Assembly: GCA_020631735.1 (NCBI GenBank)
Contig: CM036225.1
Coordinates: 63,277,853-63,341,852 of the forward strand
DNA length: 64,000 nucleotides
Source: Saccharum officinarum
Lineage: Eukaryota > Streptophyta > Magnoliopsida > Poales > Poaceae
Reading direction: 5' to 3'
Shown: positions 42,801-52,443 of the stretch, piece after piece
Position numbering within the stretch: the first letter of the stretch is position 1
Layout of the letters: every line of letters starts with the position of its first letter
Translations under genes and position numbers: made by a program
Notes under the pieces: generated by a model
Database searches by the model: none
What the model was told of the DNA's origin: nothing
Seen by the model: the letters and a program-made list of their open reading frames with translations, nothing else

Positions 42801-44380
42801 CCCAAAAATGAAAAAAAGAAGAAGCACAGTAATATGTGGAAGCAAAATAATGGATATCACTTACATTGAAGAGGTACTTGCAGATGCAGTACCTTGAGCC
42901 ATGTCACCTGGATCTGACCTCTTCTTCTCATCCTCAATTTCAGCAGCTTTTGCACTCTCTGCATTGTAGCCAGGTGGGCGCACGTACATAAAACTCACAG
43001 CTTTCATTACCTCCATCTGAACTTACAAAACAAATTGGATACTGATGACATCAATTCTTCATGAGTGGAAACAGTAGGATGAGCATTGAAACATAAATAT
43101 AGTTGTTTATTCAGCTTAAAAACAACAAAAAAAGTTTACTTTCCTTGAAACGTAAGAATAGCTAGCACGTTCCACATTATTAGTCAGAGTGAGGGACTGA
43201 GGGTCGTCGTTTCAAGAACGAAGAAAAAAAATTCCTCATTTATTGTTTAACTAACTGAATTTATTCTTTGGCAACATTTTTTTTGGGAAACCTTAGTTGG
43301 ACAGTGAAGGGCAGGCCTGGTGCAGTTGGTGAGTGCTAGCTCGCCGAGTTACCAGGTCCTGGGTTCGAAGCCGTCTCTCTGCAGAATTTCTGCGGGGGTA
43401 AGACTTTGCTTCGGTTATTCTCTTCCCCAGACCCCACTCGTGTGGGAGCCTCTGGCACTGGGTCTGCCCTTTTAAACCTTAGTTGGACAGTAAGTGAGCT
43501 GGGTAGCTGGCAACATTTTTTTTTGTAAAATACTAATAAGATGGACCATTTATCTGCAGGATACAAATTGTAGAATACCATACCCTTGGTGCTGCTGTCA
43601 ACGGGTAAACGGACTTTGAATCTGAGGAGAAATTAACAGCATGAGGTAGATAAAATTTCTATAGGTTAGTTTGCACAGAAGTGTCCATTATTGTGTGGAG
43701 TGCACTATGACTATACAACAAATACAAGACAACATCCACTCATCCAGTCATCCACATTACGGTTCTCTATAGTAAAAACATCAATAAGGTGTTTCTGCTA
43801 GGTTCTGAACACAGAATTGTGAGCAGTGATTGGAACTATTTCTTCAGTAAGGCTTCATTAAGGCAATTGTTCACTAAATTATCAGCATCATAGAACAATT
43901 ATATACTAGTACAAAAACATGAAACCAGACCCATGACATTATGCCACCTATATAGCTCTTATGCTAAATTGAATGTGATTGCAACAGACAGCATCGGTAC
44001 CAGCCAACGGCAACACAGGATTCTGGATTCAGATAAGCAGCTCCTTAAGCTAATGGCAACGAGCAATTGATGTAAGGGACGAATAGCAGAGGGTATTATA
44101 CCTTCTCCTTGTCCTTCTTGGAGAAGAGCGCGGTCTGCCGGAAGAACTCCTGCTCCTGTGCAAACTCCCGCTGCACCTCCTCCTGGCGGCGCGCGCGGTT
44201 GGCGTGGACCTGCTCGGCGATCCACTTGCGGCGCTGGTTCGGATACGAGAGCGGATGCCACGGCTTCTGGTTGAGGTACGAGTGGCTCCACGCCGTCCCC
44301 GACTTCTCCTTCAGCTCCACCTCCCCCGCCGCCATCTTCCTCCCAATCCCCCCGCCGCTCCCCGTTACCTCCTCCTCCAT
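39873..44380 (-). CDS. CIR1: CIR1-like protein (CBF1-interacting co-repressor family), six exons
   Basis: Exons are 44380-44102, 43016-42865, 42587-42468, 42162-41961, 40921-40807 and 40726-39873, giving 573 residues. All junctions are GT...AG and the phases agree. Exon 1 carries the Cir_N domain ([13 protein letters not shown] followed by an EQ-rich helix, residues about 35-90). Exon 4 carries [11 protein letters not shown] and a CCHC knuckle (CLRCGNYGH...DREC), the same order as in animal CIR1. The last exon is a long Ser/Arg/Lys/His-rich region with repeated SRRSREKRH units. CIR1 proteins are nuclear and linked to transcriptional repression and to the spliceosome (family knowledge). The first ATG at 44380 is taken; an in-frame Met 15 codons later is an alternative. 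Introns hold a SINE, a LINE fragment and a 26-bp duplication. The promoter is shared with the PPR gene. Confidence 0.9.
41255..41960 (-). mobile_element. 5'-truncated RTE-type LINE in CIR1 intron 4
   Basis: A frame of about 190 codons (41965-41375) ends with the plant LINE C-terminus: [18 protein letters not shown], later [27 protein letters not shown] and [13 protein letters not shown]. This is the region after the reverse-transcriptase core. The 3' end on the minus strand terminates in a (TTG)n microsatellite (near 41261), as in RTE elements. It lies in the same orientation as CIR1, and its truncated 5' end coincides with the exon 4 donor site. Confidence 0.85.
42372..42423. repeat. Perfect 26-bp tandem duplication in CIR1 intron 3
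   Basis: The unit begins CAAGGAATATTTCATGTTTC and occurs twice without change, 45 bases downstream of the exon 3 donor in gene sense. Confidence 0.9.
43306..43473 (+). mobile_element. tRNA-derived SINE (Au-like) in CIR1 intron 1
   Basis: It has a pol III type A box (GGCCTGGTGCAGTTGGTGAG) and a B box (GGTTCGAAGCC) at tRNA-like spacing, followed by a tRNA-unrelated body and a short T-rich 3' end. It is bracketed by a perfect 18-bp direct repeat AAACCTTAGTTGGACAGT (43288-43305 and 43474-43491), a textbook target-primed insertion. The composition resembles grass Au SINEs. It is antisense to CIR1. Confidence 0.9.
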
Positions 44381-44640
44381 CGCTCTCGCCGGCCTCCGCC
44401 TCTCCCGATCGCCGCCGGTCGAATCCCTCCCCTCCCGACTCGCAAAATTACCGAAAGACCCCTACCCCTAGCAGCGATGAATTGGATCGAATAATTTACG
44501 GGCCGGAACACCATATGGGCCAATGCCATTCTGGCCCAGTTCGAAACTGAACTTTCGGCCCAGTCAACGATCGATTGCAATCTCAGCCTACCAACCTCCC
44601 CTCCAGAAGCAAGCGAACAAGCGTCCAGCAGCTCCATGGC
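44381..44640. promoter_or_regulatory. Divergent promoter shared by CIR1 and the PPR gene
   Basis: The two start codons are 260 bp apart on opposite strands. Within the gap are three site II type motifs, TGGGCC at 44516-44521 and GGCCCA at 44533-44538 and 44557-44562. Such motifs are bound by TCP factors and are common upstream of plant housekeeping, ribosomal and PPR genes. No strong TATA box is seen. Confidence 0.65.
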
Positions 44641-46152
44641 ATGGCCACGCTCCCGGCCGCCGTCCATGCCCTCATCGCCGGCGCCTCCACCGGGCTCCAC
44701 CTCCGGCAGATCCATGCCCACCTCATCACCTCCGGCCGCCTCGCTTCCCTCGGCCCCACCCTCCTGCGCCGCCTCATTTCGTTGCACCCGCACCTCCACC
44801 TGGCTGCCGCCCACCGCCTTCTCCTCTCCATCCCATCCCCGCCGCTCGACCTCTTCAACCTCCTCCTGCCGCCACTCGCCTCCTCGTCCGATTCCGCCGC
44901 TGCGGCCGGACTCTACGTCCACCTCCGCCGCGGGGGCCTTCGCCCGGATGCCCACACGCTCCCGCACGTCCTCAAGGCGCTCGCGCGCCTCGCGCCGGGC
45001 TGCCTCCCGCTCGTCGCCTGCACCCACGCGGAAGCCGTCAAGACCGGGCTTTTGCGCGCCGTGGTGTACGTGCCGAACGCTCTCATGGCCTCGTACTCTG
45101 CCTGTGGCCACTTCGGGCACACCATGCAGGTGTTCGACGAAATGCCGCGCCGGACCGTGGTGTCGTGGAACACTGCGCTCACCGCCTGCGCGGACAACGG
45201 CCGCCACGACCGGTGCGCTGGGATGTTCGCGGACATGGTAGAGGCTGGGTCCGTGCCTGATCAGACGACGTTCGTGCTCATGCTCACCGCTGCGGCTGAG
45301 CTGGGAAACTTGGCGCTCGGCAAGTGGGCGCATGGGCAGGTCCTTGCCCGGCGGCTTGTCATGACGCTTCAGCTTGGCACGGCGGCGGTGAATATGTATG
45401 CCAAGTGCGGCGAGGTGAGTTACGCGTCACGCTTGTTTGAGAGGATGGCAGCACGGAACGTCTGGACATGGAGCGTGATGATCATGGGGTATTCACAAAA
45501 CGGGATGGCACGGGAGGCACTGGAGCTTTTTGACAGGATGAAGGATGCATCTGTTGCGCCCAATTATGTCACATTTCTTGGACTCCTCTGCGGATGCAGC
45601 CATGCTGGTCTGGTCAACGAGGGCCGCCAATTCTTCCATGAAATGCAGCATGTCTATGGCATCAAGCCAATGATGACACACTACAGTGCCATGGTTGATG
45701 TCCTGGGACGCAACGGCCGCCTCCAGGAAGCTTTTGATTTTGTTGTGGACATGCCGGTCGAGGCCGACACGGTCGTTTGGAGGACGTTGCTGAGCGCCTG
45801 CCAGCTGCACAGCTCCAAGGACTGCATTGGCATCATTGACAAGGTGCAGAAGAGGTTGCTGAAGCTGGAGCCCCGCAGAAGTGGTAACCACGTGATGGTC
45901 GCGAACATCTACTCGGACATTGGGTTGTGGGACAAGGCAGCCATGACGAGGAAGGTGATGAGGGAAGGGGGGATGAAGAAGATGGCAGGTGAGAGCTGTG
46001 TCGAGGTAGGAGGACGGATTCAGCGGTTCATCTCTGGGGATGAATCCTGTCCTGGATTGGGTGGGGTTTACAAGATTCTTCATGAGTTGAATATCAGAAT
46101 GAGAAAATGGGAACATGTGGACAACATTTTGCTTGCTGATTCTGACCTGTGA
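44641..46152 (+). CDS. PLS-class pentatricopeptide repeat protein (E subgroup)
   Basis: This is an intronless gene of 503 residues. PPR proteins bind organelle RNA and act in editing, splicing or stability in mitochondria or plastids. Tandem helical repeats are visible from about residue 15, with diagnostic PLS phrases: LRQIHAHLI, VPNALMASYSACG, VFDEMPRRTVVSWNTAL, MYAKCGEVSYASRLFERM, YSQNGMAREALELFDRM, CGCSHAGLVNEG, HYSAMVDVLGRNGRLQEAF, VVWRTLLSACQ. An E-type C-terminal extension follows, and there is no DYW domain. The ATG at 44641 gives an N-terminus that could be an organelle targeting signal. An upstream in-frame ATG at 44575 would add 22 residues but crowds the divergent promoter. Absence of introns is usual for the family. 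Confidence 0.92.
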   Translation: MATLPAAVHALIAGASTGLHLRQIHAHLITSGRLASLGPTLLRRLISLHPHLHLAAAHRLLLSIPSPPLDLFNLLLPPLASSSDSAAAAGLYVHLRRGGLRPDAHTLPHVLKALARLAPGCLPLVACTHAEAVKTGLLRAVVYVPNALMASYSACGHFGHTMQVFDEMPRRTVVSWNTALTACADNGRHDRCAGMFADMVEAGSVPDQTTFVLMLTAAAELGNLALGKWAHGQVLARRLVMTLQLGTAAVNMYAKCGEVSYASRLFERMAARNVWTWSVMIMGYSQNGMAREALELFDRMKDASVAPNYVTFLGLLCGCSHAGLVNEGRQFFHEMQHVYGIKPMMTHYSAMVDVLGRNGRLQEAFDFVVDMPVEADTVVWRTLLSACQLHSSKDCIGIIDKVQKRLLKLEPRRSGNHVMVANIYSDIGLWDKAAMTRKVMREGGMKKMAGESCVEVGGRIQRFISGDESCPGLGGVYKILHELNIRMRKWEHVDNILLADSDL

Positions 46153-46360
46153 GTACCATGTACGCTGACCAAAACTGTTTATTCTGTTCATGTCAGTCCT
46201 CTTTTTCTCCATAATTAGCCGGCGAAAGCTTGAAATTTTACTCTTGTATAGACATGATAGCACATTTGATCATTGATCATTTTTTATACTGGTGTGCACT
46301 TCTAAGATTATGAGTCCAAACTAAGTGTGCACTTCGATTGTTGTCAAATACTGGTTATTC

Positions 46361-47868
46361 ATTTTTTTTTTTGAAACTGGGTGAACTTTCATTACTCAAC
46401 TGCTATCAAGTCATTAGCAGCAATTACATGGACACTATCAAGAATAGAGCTCATAATTTGCTCTTCTCCCTGATCACATAACAGACCCAGCGCAGCTAGC
46501 TCGTGAGCAGCTTGATTACATTCTCTACCTTTAAACACGCACTCAAAGCTAAGAAAGCAGAAGACACCAAAGACTTTATCTCCGCTATGAAGAGGCCCAC
46601 AGCAGCCTCGTCAAAGTCATTGGTCGTAATTGCTTGGACAGCCAACTTTGCATCTGTTTCAATGATCGGATGTCCAATTCCAAGGTCCACAGCCGTTTGG
46701 ATGCCTTGGAGACAGGCAACCCAGCTCATCATGGAATGCATTCAGAAGATGATCAACCCTTCCGCGCCCAGAGACGACTACATCGCCTACGTCGTCCCGT
46801 ACCAAGAAGCCCCAGCTGCCCGATGATGAACTGGGCAGAAAGGAGGCGTCGCAATTCAGTTTCAGAACACCGACAGGTGGTTTGCTCCATTTCGCCTTTT
46901 GCCGGCTTCTTGTGCTGGTTGCTTGTCTATCTCCCCCCATCACCTCAGTATTCTCCTCGGCATAGGATTTAATACGTGTTACAAATTCTGCACTCCGTCT
47001 CCGCCCCTCTTCTCTGATAAGATTTCGCTCACACCAAATGAACCACATTGCAATGGTCATCAATAGTCCCTTATCTTCCTTTGCTGTCAGGATCAGCTCT
47101 ATTGCATCCCGAACAAGCACAGTCGTGGCTAGCTCCAGCCGTTCCTTCTCCAGACACAGGCGACTCCAAATCTCTTTGGCCAAGCGGCACTTGAAGAAGA
47201 GATGCCCACCATCTTCACCAATCAGTCCACAAACCGGACAATTGATCCCAATCTTCATCCCACGCTGCATCAGATTGCCTCGCAGAGGCTGACTGTTATG
47301 GGCCATGCGGCAGAGAAAGTGTTTAATTTTACTTGGGCATTTTAGCTTCCAAATCATCTTCCAAATAGGATCAGGACCATTGCCGCTACTACCCTGTGCT
47401 CCAGCGCAACTCTGATTCCGTAAGAAATTAGCTCGGCAAACTTTATATGCACTCTTTACACTGAATTTTCCATGATTATCGAAATGCCAAGCAAGGAAAT
47501 TTTCTCCCCCTTCGTGGACCGGCAGTGCCAATATAGTATCCGCGTCTTCCGCCCAAAATGTTCCTTTAACCAACTCAGCATCCCATCCTCCTGTAGAACT
47601 GTGGCAGGATTGATAAGCTCAGCTACCTGTGTCACGAGACAAGCTCCTCTTGGTGTAATTGGCCGCCTGGTGACACCCTTCGGCAGCCAGGGGTCCTTCC
47701 AAATGTTTAAATTGTACCCATCACCGACTCGCCATATCATTCCTTGTTTGATCACTTGCAGCCCGCGCAATATGCTTCTCCAAGTGTATGACATACCCGT
47801 CCTTGGTTTAGCCTCCAGGGCTGAAGTGTTTGCACCCATCCATTACTCGTTTATTTGCTGGTTTATAG
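46361..47868 (-). mobile_element. 5'-truncated, frame-broken L1-type LINE
   Basis: Minus-strand frames at 47839-47456, 47573-46659 and 46741-46496 carry, in order, the post-RT region (WRVGDGYNLNIWKDPWLP), a zinc-binding reverse-transcriptase domain (WKLKCPSKIKHFLCR, CPVCG...HLFFKC) and a C-terminal RNase H-like domain (LKLNCDAS, ETDAKLAVQAI). At least two frameshifts separate them. The element ends with a poly(A) tail (plus-strand T run at 46362-46373). Most of ORF2 and all of ORF1 are missing. It lies between the PPR gene and the second arogenate dehydrogenase gene and is dead. Confidence 0.9.
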
Positions 47869-47879
47869 GGTTTACTAAA

Positions 47880-48828
47880 TGAAAAAGTCCACTTTGCCGG
47901 CGGAATCTTTGAAGAATCATAGTAAATTATAGAAAAATTATAAAATAGAAAATCTAATTTTATTGGACTCTACATGAGTAGATCTATACATTAAACATAT
48001 ACTATGGTATGCCTTAGTATAAAAAATTTGCTCTAGCTTTAAATCCATGCTTTTATGTGATTAATTCATAGCTGCAGTTTCTGTGGTCCTATTGTGGTGA
48101 AATTTTTATGGTGGACTAATCATTGTATGCCTGAGATGTAGTAAAAATTTCATGCTTATTGGATCATGTATGATTGAATTATAGACTCATTTGAATTTAT
48201 GCTTATTAAATAGTTTAAAATGATTCAAAAGTGTGTAAAAATAGAAAATGTATGTTCTCTGTGAAAACATGATTATGTTAAGTGTTCATACAATATAACA
48301 ATAGTAATATTACATAGAGAACACATATTTTCTATTTTTATACACTTTTGACTACTTTAAAACTATTTAATAAGCATAAACCTAAATAAATCTATAACTC
48401 AGTATCCAATGAGTATGAAATTTTTACTTCATCTCAAACATACAATGATAAGTCCACCATGAAAACTTCACCACAATAGGGCCACAAAAACTATAACTAT
48501 GAATTAATCACAGAAAAGCATAAATCTAAAGCTAGAGCAAAAATTTTGTACTAAAGCATACCATATCATATGTTTATTATGTAGATCTACTCATGTGGAG
48601 TCCAAAAAAATTGAATTTTCTATTTTATGGTTTTTCTGTAATTTGCTATGATTTTTCAAAGATTTGGCCAAAATAAATATAAAAGAAAAATAGAAAAACC
48701 ACCTAGAGAAATAGCCAGCGAGATATGTCTAGTTTGAAAAGATGGGGGAGGAGTAATGTCCAATTTTAGTTCATTAAGAAAAATCTGACTCTTGCGATAA
48801 TTGAGAGAGGCAAAATAGACTTTTTTCC
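47880..48828. mobile_element. Foldback element with Mutator-type target duplication (949 bp)
   Basis: The arms are nearly complementary over about 450 bases each, meeting near 48310. The ends are TGAAAAAGTC and GACTTTTTTCC, with flanking 9-bp direct repeat TTTACTAAA (47871-47879 and 48829-48837). The outer arms match the element at 34012-34712; about 250 bases per arm are extra. No ORF. It ends about 290 bp before the second arogenate dehydrogenase start codon. Confidence 0.88.
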
Positions 48829-48837
48829 TTTACTAAA

Positions 48838-49115
48838 AAGATATGAACAAGGGAAGCAGTTAGCAGTGCAAATGTCATCGAGCCAGCCTTAGTGGCCCAG
48901 TTTGCTTTGCCCGAGTTAACAATTAGGCCGGCCCAGCCCATTAAAGATTACCTCCGAAACCTAAGGAGGGGGTCACCCTCATACAGCCGTTGTCTCGCCG
49001 TCTCTTTTTTTCCCCCTCTCGATCGAGAAAAATAATAGAGTCGCCGCCGTAGTCTCGTCGGCACGGCAGCAAGGGCGAAGAAAAAGTGGTATTATTCTGC
49101 CGCTCGCCCAAGATC
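48838..49115 (+). promoter_or_regulatory. 5' flank of the second arogenate dehydrogenase gene
   Basis: It contains two GGCCCA site II type motifs (48894-48899 and 48930-48935) and a CT-rich leader (48985-49020) before the ATG at 49116. The foldback element borders it on the left. Confidence 0.5.
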
Positions 49116-50306
49116 ATGGCGTCATCTTCCTCCGTCCGCCTCCATCACCTGCCGTCCACCTCTCGCCGGTCGCCCACTCCATCCAACCTCCAGTTCCGTG
49201 CGGCGAGCTGCCGGTGGTGGCGGTTTCCCGTTCCCGGCGCGGCACCTCCTCCCCTTCGCCTCCGCGCCACGGATGCCGCGCAGCCGCTTGGTAGTGAAAG
49301 GAACGCTCCGTTGTCCTGCGGAACCCAGGAGGAGGTCGAGAAGGTGGAGGAGCAGCCTCAGCCTGCGCCGCGGCTCAAGATCGCGGTGGTCGGGTTCGGC
49401 AACTTCGGGCAGTTCCTTTCGCGTACGCTGGTGGCGCAGGGGCACACGGTGCTGGCGCACTCCCGGTCCGACCACTCCGCCGCGGCGGCGTCCATGGGCG
49501 CGCGCTTCTTTCCAGACCCGCACGACCTGTGCGAGTGCCACCCAGACGTGGTGCTCCTGGCCACCTCCATCCTGTCCGCCGAGTCCGTGGTCCGGTCGCT
49601 CCCGCTGCACCGCCTCCGGCGCGACACGCTCTTCGCCGACGTCCTCTCCGTGAAGGAGTTCCCCAAGCGGCTCCTCCTGGGTGCGCTCCCGGAAGAGATG
49701 GACATCATCTGCACGCACCCGATGTTCGGGCCGGAGTCGGCGCGCGACGGCTGGGCCGGCCTCCCCTTCATGTTCGACATGGTGCGCGTCCGGGACGACA
49801 ACTGCCCGGCGCGCCGCGCCCGCGCCGAGGCGTTCCTCGGCGTGTTCGAACGCGAGGGGTGCCGGATGGTGGAGATGTCGTGCGCCGAGCACGACGCGCA
49901 CGCCGCCGAGACGCAGTTCCTGACGCACACCGTCGGGAGGATGCTGGCGTCGCTGGAGCTCCGGGCGACGCCGATCGACACCAGAGGGTACGAGACGCTG
50001 CTCCGGCTGGTGGAGAACACGTGCAGCGATAGCTTCGACCTCTACAACGGCCTCTTCATGTACAACAACAACTCCACCGAGCTGCTCAACCGCCTCGACT
50101 GGGCCATGGACGCCGTCAAGAGGAGGCTCTTCGACGGCCTCCACGACGTGCTCCGGAGGCAGCTGTTCCACGTCGGGGAGGGGGAGGGGGAGAAGCACGC
50201 GGAGGAGCAGCCCGTGGTGCCGGGTGGTGGTCCGGACACTGATTACGGCGCGACGGCGACGGCGACGGCGACGGCGACGATCAAGTCGGGAGAGGAGAAT
50301 AATTGA
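49116..50306 (+). CDS. Arogenate dehydrogenase, plastid type (copy 2)
   Basis: An intronless 396-codon paralog of the gene at 35300-36385. It is a TyrA-family enzyme converting arogenate to tyrosine. The Ser/Arg/Pro-rich first roughly 55 residues suggest a plastid transit peptide. The GFGNFG nucleotide loop is at residues 93-98, followed by VLAHSR, CTHPMFGPESARDGW and AEHDAHAAETQFLTHTVGR. From the nucleotide loop to VLRRQLF it is closely similar to copy 1. It differs by an acidic linker before the domain (EEVEKVEEQ) and a longer polar tail ending in an Ala-Thr repeat encoded by (GCGACG)n near 50250-50279. The ATG at 49116 is chosen over an upstream in-frame GTG at 49086. A likely poly(A) signal (AATAATAAATAAAC-like) follows near 50472. 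Confidence 0.93.
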   Translation: MASSSSVRLHHLPSTSRRSPTPSNLQFRAASCRWWRFPVPGAAPPPLRLRATDAAQPLGSERNAPLSCGTQEEVEKVEEQPQPAPRLKIAVVGFGNFGQFLSRTLVAQGHTVLAHSRSDHSAAAASMGARFFPDPHDLCECHPDVVLLATSILSAESVVRSLPLHRLRRDTLFADVLSVKEFPKRLLLGALPEEMDIICTHPMFGPESARDGWAGLPFMFDMVRVRDDNCPARRARAEAFLGVFEREGCRMVEMSCAEHDAHAAETQFLTHTVGRMLASLELRATPIDTRGYETLLRLVENTCSDSFDLYNGLFMYNNNSTELLNRLDWAMDAVKRRLFDGLHDVLRRQLFHVGEGEGEKHAEEQPVVPGGGPDTDYGATATATATATIKSGEENN

Positions 50307-50529
50307 TGATGGCACGGCACGACACAGCGGTGTGGCATAAAGGCACGACGTCGATCTGTCGCGGCGCGCGGCTTGCCTTGCCTTGCATATGTTGGTTGGA
50401 TCTTGCTGTCATCCTTCTTAATCGTTGATGTGGAGTGTCGATCTCTCGTTTTACTCCGTTTTCAGTGGGATTAATAATAAATAAACTGTGACATGGCAAC
50501 TATATGAGTGCCAGTACTAATATCAGTGA
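50307..50529 (+). other. 3' flank of the second arogenate dehydrogenase gene
   Basis: This is probable 3' untranslated region, with AATAAT/AATAAA-like hexamers near 50472-50484 suitable for polyadenylation. No other feature. Confidence 0.5.
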
Positions 50530-50766
50530 GGCCTTGATTAGTTCCTTCAGCCAAAAATTTTACAGATTCACTGTCACATCGAATCTCTGGACGTATATAT
50601 GAAGTATTAAATATAGGTAAAAAAACAACTAATTACACAGTTTGGTTGTAAATCACGAGACGAATCTTTCGAACCTAATTAGTCCATGATTAGACACTAA
50701 TTGCCAAATAGAAACAAAAGTGTTACCGTGCTTCCAAAAACTTTACAGGACCAACTAAACACAGCC
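50530..50766. mobile_element. Tourist-like MITE, member 7
   Basis: The ends GCCTTGATTAGTTCC and CCAACTAAACACAGCC are imperfect inverted repeats. The family core ACGAGACGAATCTTTCGAAC, CCTAATTAGTCC is present. It lies in the 3' flank of the second arogenate dehydrogenase gene. Confidence 0.7.
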
Positions 50767-51281
50767 GTAGAGTGAAGTGATTGATCATCTACAAACACAG
50801 GCTGACAGGCGTCACTCAACCTCAGCGGAACGCGTTCGCGGCGGTGTTCCAGCTCCAGATGCATGCACATGCATGCGTGTGTGCGGCGTCCCCGAGGTGC
50901 CACGTCGATTAAAAAACTGGAACAAAGCGGTATGGGCTAGGAATGCGGCACTAACAAAGATGATGAACCCAAAAACCCACTTTCAGAGTTGATGGACCTA
51001 AGTGAAACTTGGGTACAAGTTGATGGACCACTGATGCATTTAACTCAAAAAATAGAGTACCATCAATACCACTTCCTGAGTTACCTAGGAAGCAAATTCG
51101 GACAGTTTTACATGTTGTAAAAAATTAGAAAACCATTTTCCAATAGTTGGGACTTGGGAGGTCAAATAGACTTTATTTTCCTACATTTTCTATTAGACCC
51201 GTTTGAATCTTTGGAATTGAAATCCATTCTAATAATCATAATTTAGACACAAATCGATTAAGTTAATATGACTACATATGG
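50767..51281. other. Intergenic stretch
   Basis: No gene or transposon end was recognised. Confidence 0.5.
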
Positions 51282-51291
51282 AATATACTCG

Positions 51292-52175
51292 CCATCTTAT
51301 TTGTTTTTTAGTCATTTTTTTTGAAAGATTCTCTCAAATATGTCCTGGCTGAAAGATTTCAGAAAATAGATCTAGGGCTTGGCGTCATCTACGCTGGCGC
51401 CAAAGTAACACAACTTGCCGCTGTTGGCGTTGGCGCCAGCCCCCATGCCACTTGGCTGACAACACCGAGCTGGCGGTAATGTGGCAGCCACCTTGGCGCC
51501 GTCACCATTAGCGTCAAGCTTGGCGCCGTCATCATTGGCGCCAAGCCTGGCGCCATGGATCTTGGCGTCGAGCTGTTGAAATTTGTTAAGTCTGAAATTT
51601 TACCATGATATTTACCATGAGATGGACATATGAAAAATTGTTGCCAAATTCTAGCATAGTCAAGTCATAGTTAATCTAGATTTTTGCTACGCCTTGGATA
51701 TGTTAGAATACCAACTACCATGGGATAGACATATGGAAAAATGACTTTTTTACGATGACTTGGACATTTACAAATTTGAATTATTACCATGACTTGGATA
51801 TTGAGAAATGTGGCTAACTTTAGAGTTTTTACAGTGACTTTCTGTTTGATCACTTAGAACAACCTAAAAATACTTAGGATAAAAAATGATATACATGGTA
51901 ATAGATCTATGGCGTCAGGCTTGACGCCAATGACGACGGCGCCAAGCTTGGCGCCAATAGTGACGGCGCCAAGGTGGCTACCACGTCACCGCCAGCTCGG
52001 CGTCGTCGGCCAAGTGGCATGGGGGCTTGGCGCTAACGCCAACGACGCCAAGCTGTGTTACCTTGGCGCCAGCGTGGATGACGCCAAGCCCTGAGTTCAT
52101 TTTCTGAAATATTTCCGTCAGAGACATATTTAAGAGAATATTTAAAAAAAGGGCTAAAAAACAAAAAAGACGCAA
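51292..52175. mobile_element. Foldback element with GGCGCCA-rich arms (884 bp)
   Basis: Inverted arms of about 290 bases (51292-51590 and 51890-52175) surround an AT-rich core. The outer ends share TTTGTTTTTTAG and its complement. A perfect 10-bp direct repeat AATATACTCG flanks the element (51282-51291 and 52176-52185). Within the arms the palindrome TTGGCGCCA or its half-sites occurs many times in about 200 bp. No transposase. The 10-bp duplication suggests Mutator-type mobilisation, but the ends differ from the other two foldbacks. Confidence 0.88.
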
Positions 52176-52443
52176 TATACTCGTATACTATTGTTAGCCA
52201 CATGGGGAAGATACTTATTTGGTTGTAATTCTATTACAGAGGAGTGTGCCAAAGAGTATAGGCTATAAGTTACAGAGCAAAAACATAGCATAGGATGTAT
52301 GGAATCACTTTCTATTTCTCACCCATAAATTTAAGACAAGTTTATATCTAAACTTTAAAAAGTTATGGAATGTTAAATTCTATAAGCTAAATAGTGTGTA
52401 GTCCATTAAGTACATTTCAACGATCATGGACAGGCCTCCTGTC

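Noticed and set aside
39873..44380. The CIR1-like gene as CWC25, which also has a Cir_N domain
   Set aside because: The downstream VRNVRC-CCHC-DRECPL segment and Ser/Arg tail follow the CIR1 order, not CWC25.
44365..45333. 322-codon minus-strand ORF opposite the PPR gene
   Set aside because: Antisense shadow of GC-rich PPR coding sequence with no recognisable motif.
49122..50315. 397-codon minus-strand ORF and other long frames over arogenate dehydrogenase copy 2
   Set aside because: Same GC-driven shadow effect. The plus-strand TyrA frame carries all the motifs.
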